DNA of 64,000 nucleotides. Origin: Amycolatopsis japonica (lineage in GTDB: Bacteria > Actinomycetota > Actinomycetes > Mycobacteriales > Pseudonocardiaceae). Shown one piece after another: positions 63,324 through 64,000 of the stretch. The notes beneath the pieces are model-generated. The model had not been told where the DNA came from. It ran no database searches and was given only the letters and a program-made list of their open reading frames with translations. The stretch is from assembly GCF_000732925.1 (NCBI RefSeq), contig NZ_CP008953.1:5270001-5334000 (forward strand). Direction: 5' to 3'. The first letter of the stretch is position 1, and every line of letters begins with the position of its first letter. Position numbers and translations under genes: made by a program.

Positions 63324-64000
63324 TCATCGACCTGCCGTCGACCACGACGTCGCAGCTGAACAAGAAACTCGTCGAGATCCGTGAACAGGGCGGGCAGGTC
63401 GCGCTCGGCCGCGTGCTGACGCTGGTCATAGTGGCCGACGACGACGACCGGCTCGAAGAGGCGATCGAAGCCGCCAACGAGGCCAGCCGCGAACACCCCT
63501 CGCGGGTGATCGTGGTGGCCAAGGGCGCGCGGACCGCCGCGCCGCGGATCGACGGCCAGATCCGGGTCGGCGGCGACGCCGGCGCGAGCGAGGTCATCGT
63601 CCTGCGGCTCTACGGTCCGCTGGCCTCGCAGGGGCAGAGCGCGGTCGTGCCGCTGCTGCTGCCGGACGCGCCGATCGTCACCTGGTGGCCCGGCACCGGT
63701 CCGAAGGCCCCGGCCAAGGACCCGCTCGGTGAGCTGGCGCAGCGCCGGATCACCGACTCGGCGGCGGAAAAGGCGCCCATAAGGGCACTCACCACGCGGG
63801 CGAAGTCCTATGTGGAGGGTGACACCGACCTGGCGTGGACCCGGCTGACCCGGTGGCGCGCGCAGCTGGTGTCCGCTTTGGACCTTCCGCCGTACGAGAA
63901 GGTCACCGGCGCGACGGTGACCGGCGAGGCCGACTCGCCGTCGACCGAACTGCTCGCCGGCTGGCTGGCCGAGTACCTCAAGGTGCCGGTGAAGCGGGTC
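63320..64000 (+). CDS. opcA: G6PD assembly protein OpcA, 3' end beyond the window
   Basis: 227 codons visible with no stop. MIIDLPSTTTSQLNKKLVE and REHPSRVIVVAKGART at the N-terminus, PDAPIVTWWPGTGP and RITDSAAEK, then GDTDLAWTRLTRWRAQLVSA are characteristic of OpcA. It is required for, or stimulates, G6PD activity in actinobacteria and cyanobacteria. GTG overlaps the zwf stop (GTGA). Confidence 0.93.
   Translation, partial: MIIDLPSTTTSQLNKKLVEIREQGGQVALGRVLTLVIVADDDDRLEEAIEAANEASREHPSRVIVVAKGARTAAPRIDGQIRVGGDAGASEVIVLRLYGPLASQGQSAVVPLLLPDAPIVTWWPGTGPKAPAKDPLGELAQRRITDSAAEKAPIRALTTRAKSYVEGDTDLAWTRLTRWRAQLVSALDLPPYEKVTGATVTGEADSPSTELLAGWLAEYLKVPVKRV

Overview
The window is GC-rich actinobacterial chromosome. 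A Pseudonocardiaceae genome close to Amycolatopsis is the best guess, from gene content, GTG/TTG starts, ATGA/GTGA operon overlaps and many long intergenic palindromes. No tRNA, rRNA, CRISPR array, intact insertion sequence or phage was seen.

Positions 1-22500 are mixed housekeeping and accessory genes: a degenerate EAL protein (cut at the left edge), a Bcp peroxiredoxin, an LCP cell-wall ligase, a cyclopropane-fatty-acid synthase, an SIS protein, a serine hydrolase, an ABC exporter, and a membrane glycosyltransferase. An ABC-F ATPase lies next to an acVLRF1-type peptidyl-tRNA hydrolase. Then come a secreted S8-like protease with an unusual active site, a dGTPase-like HD protein, a lycopene-cyclase-like flavoprotein and an EAL-CBS-GGDEF protein.

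Positions 21300-26270 form a small catabolic island (sulfotransferase, SDR, DUF1214-like protein, IclR regulator, SnoaL-like protein). It carries two KstR-like 14-bp boxes, which hints at sterol or other lipid catabolism. It is followed by cysD-cysNC (sulfate activation), a two-component system, a TetR/MFS pair with clear operators, a UbiB-family kinase, an unusual signal peptidase I and a YnfA-family protein.

Positions 36237-64000 match, in gene content and relative orientation, a locus I know from Mycobacterium tuberculosis (about Rv1446c-Rv1466). It holds sufR-B-D-C-S-U-sufT on the minus strand and, divergently, mptB, a two-gene ABC transporter and ctaA. After these come qor, then ctaB, and then tkt-tal-pgi-zwf-opcA (pentose phosphate pathway, opcA cut at the right edge). 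Local insertions in this backbone are a fatty-acid desaturase, an ATP-grasp pair, an acetyltransferase, a cold-shock-like protein, an FKBP lipoprotein and a HelR/HelD-type RNA polymerase recycling ATPase.

Three structural features stand out. First, at least sixteen intergenic palindromes from several unrelated sequence families share one architecture: each arm of the long hairpin is, in most cases, itself a small hairpin. Nearly all lie 3' of genes. Second, a 145-bp mirror array at 35959-36103 has three 21-bp units, a 19-bp centre, and three inverted 21-bp units. Third, the 3' end of helR is duplicated as a 75-bp direct repeat on both sides of a compositionally foreign segment of about 0.7 kb carrying one small secreted cysteine-containing protein. 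This looks like a minimal integrated element without an integrase.
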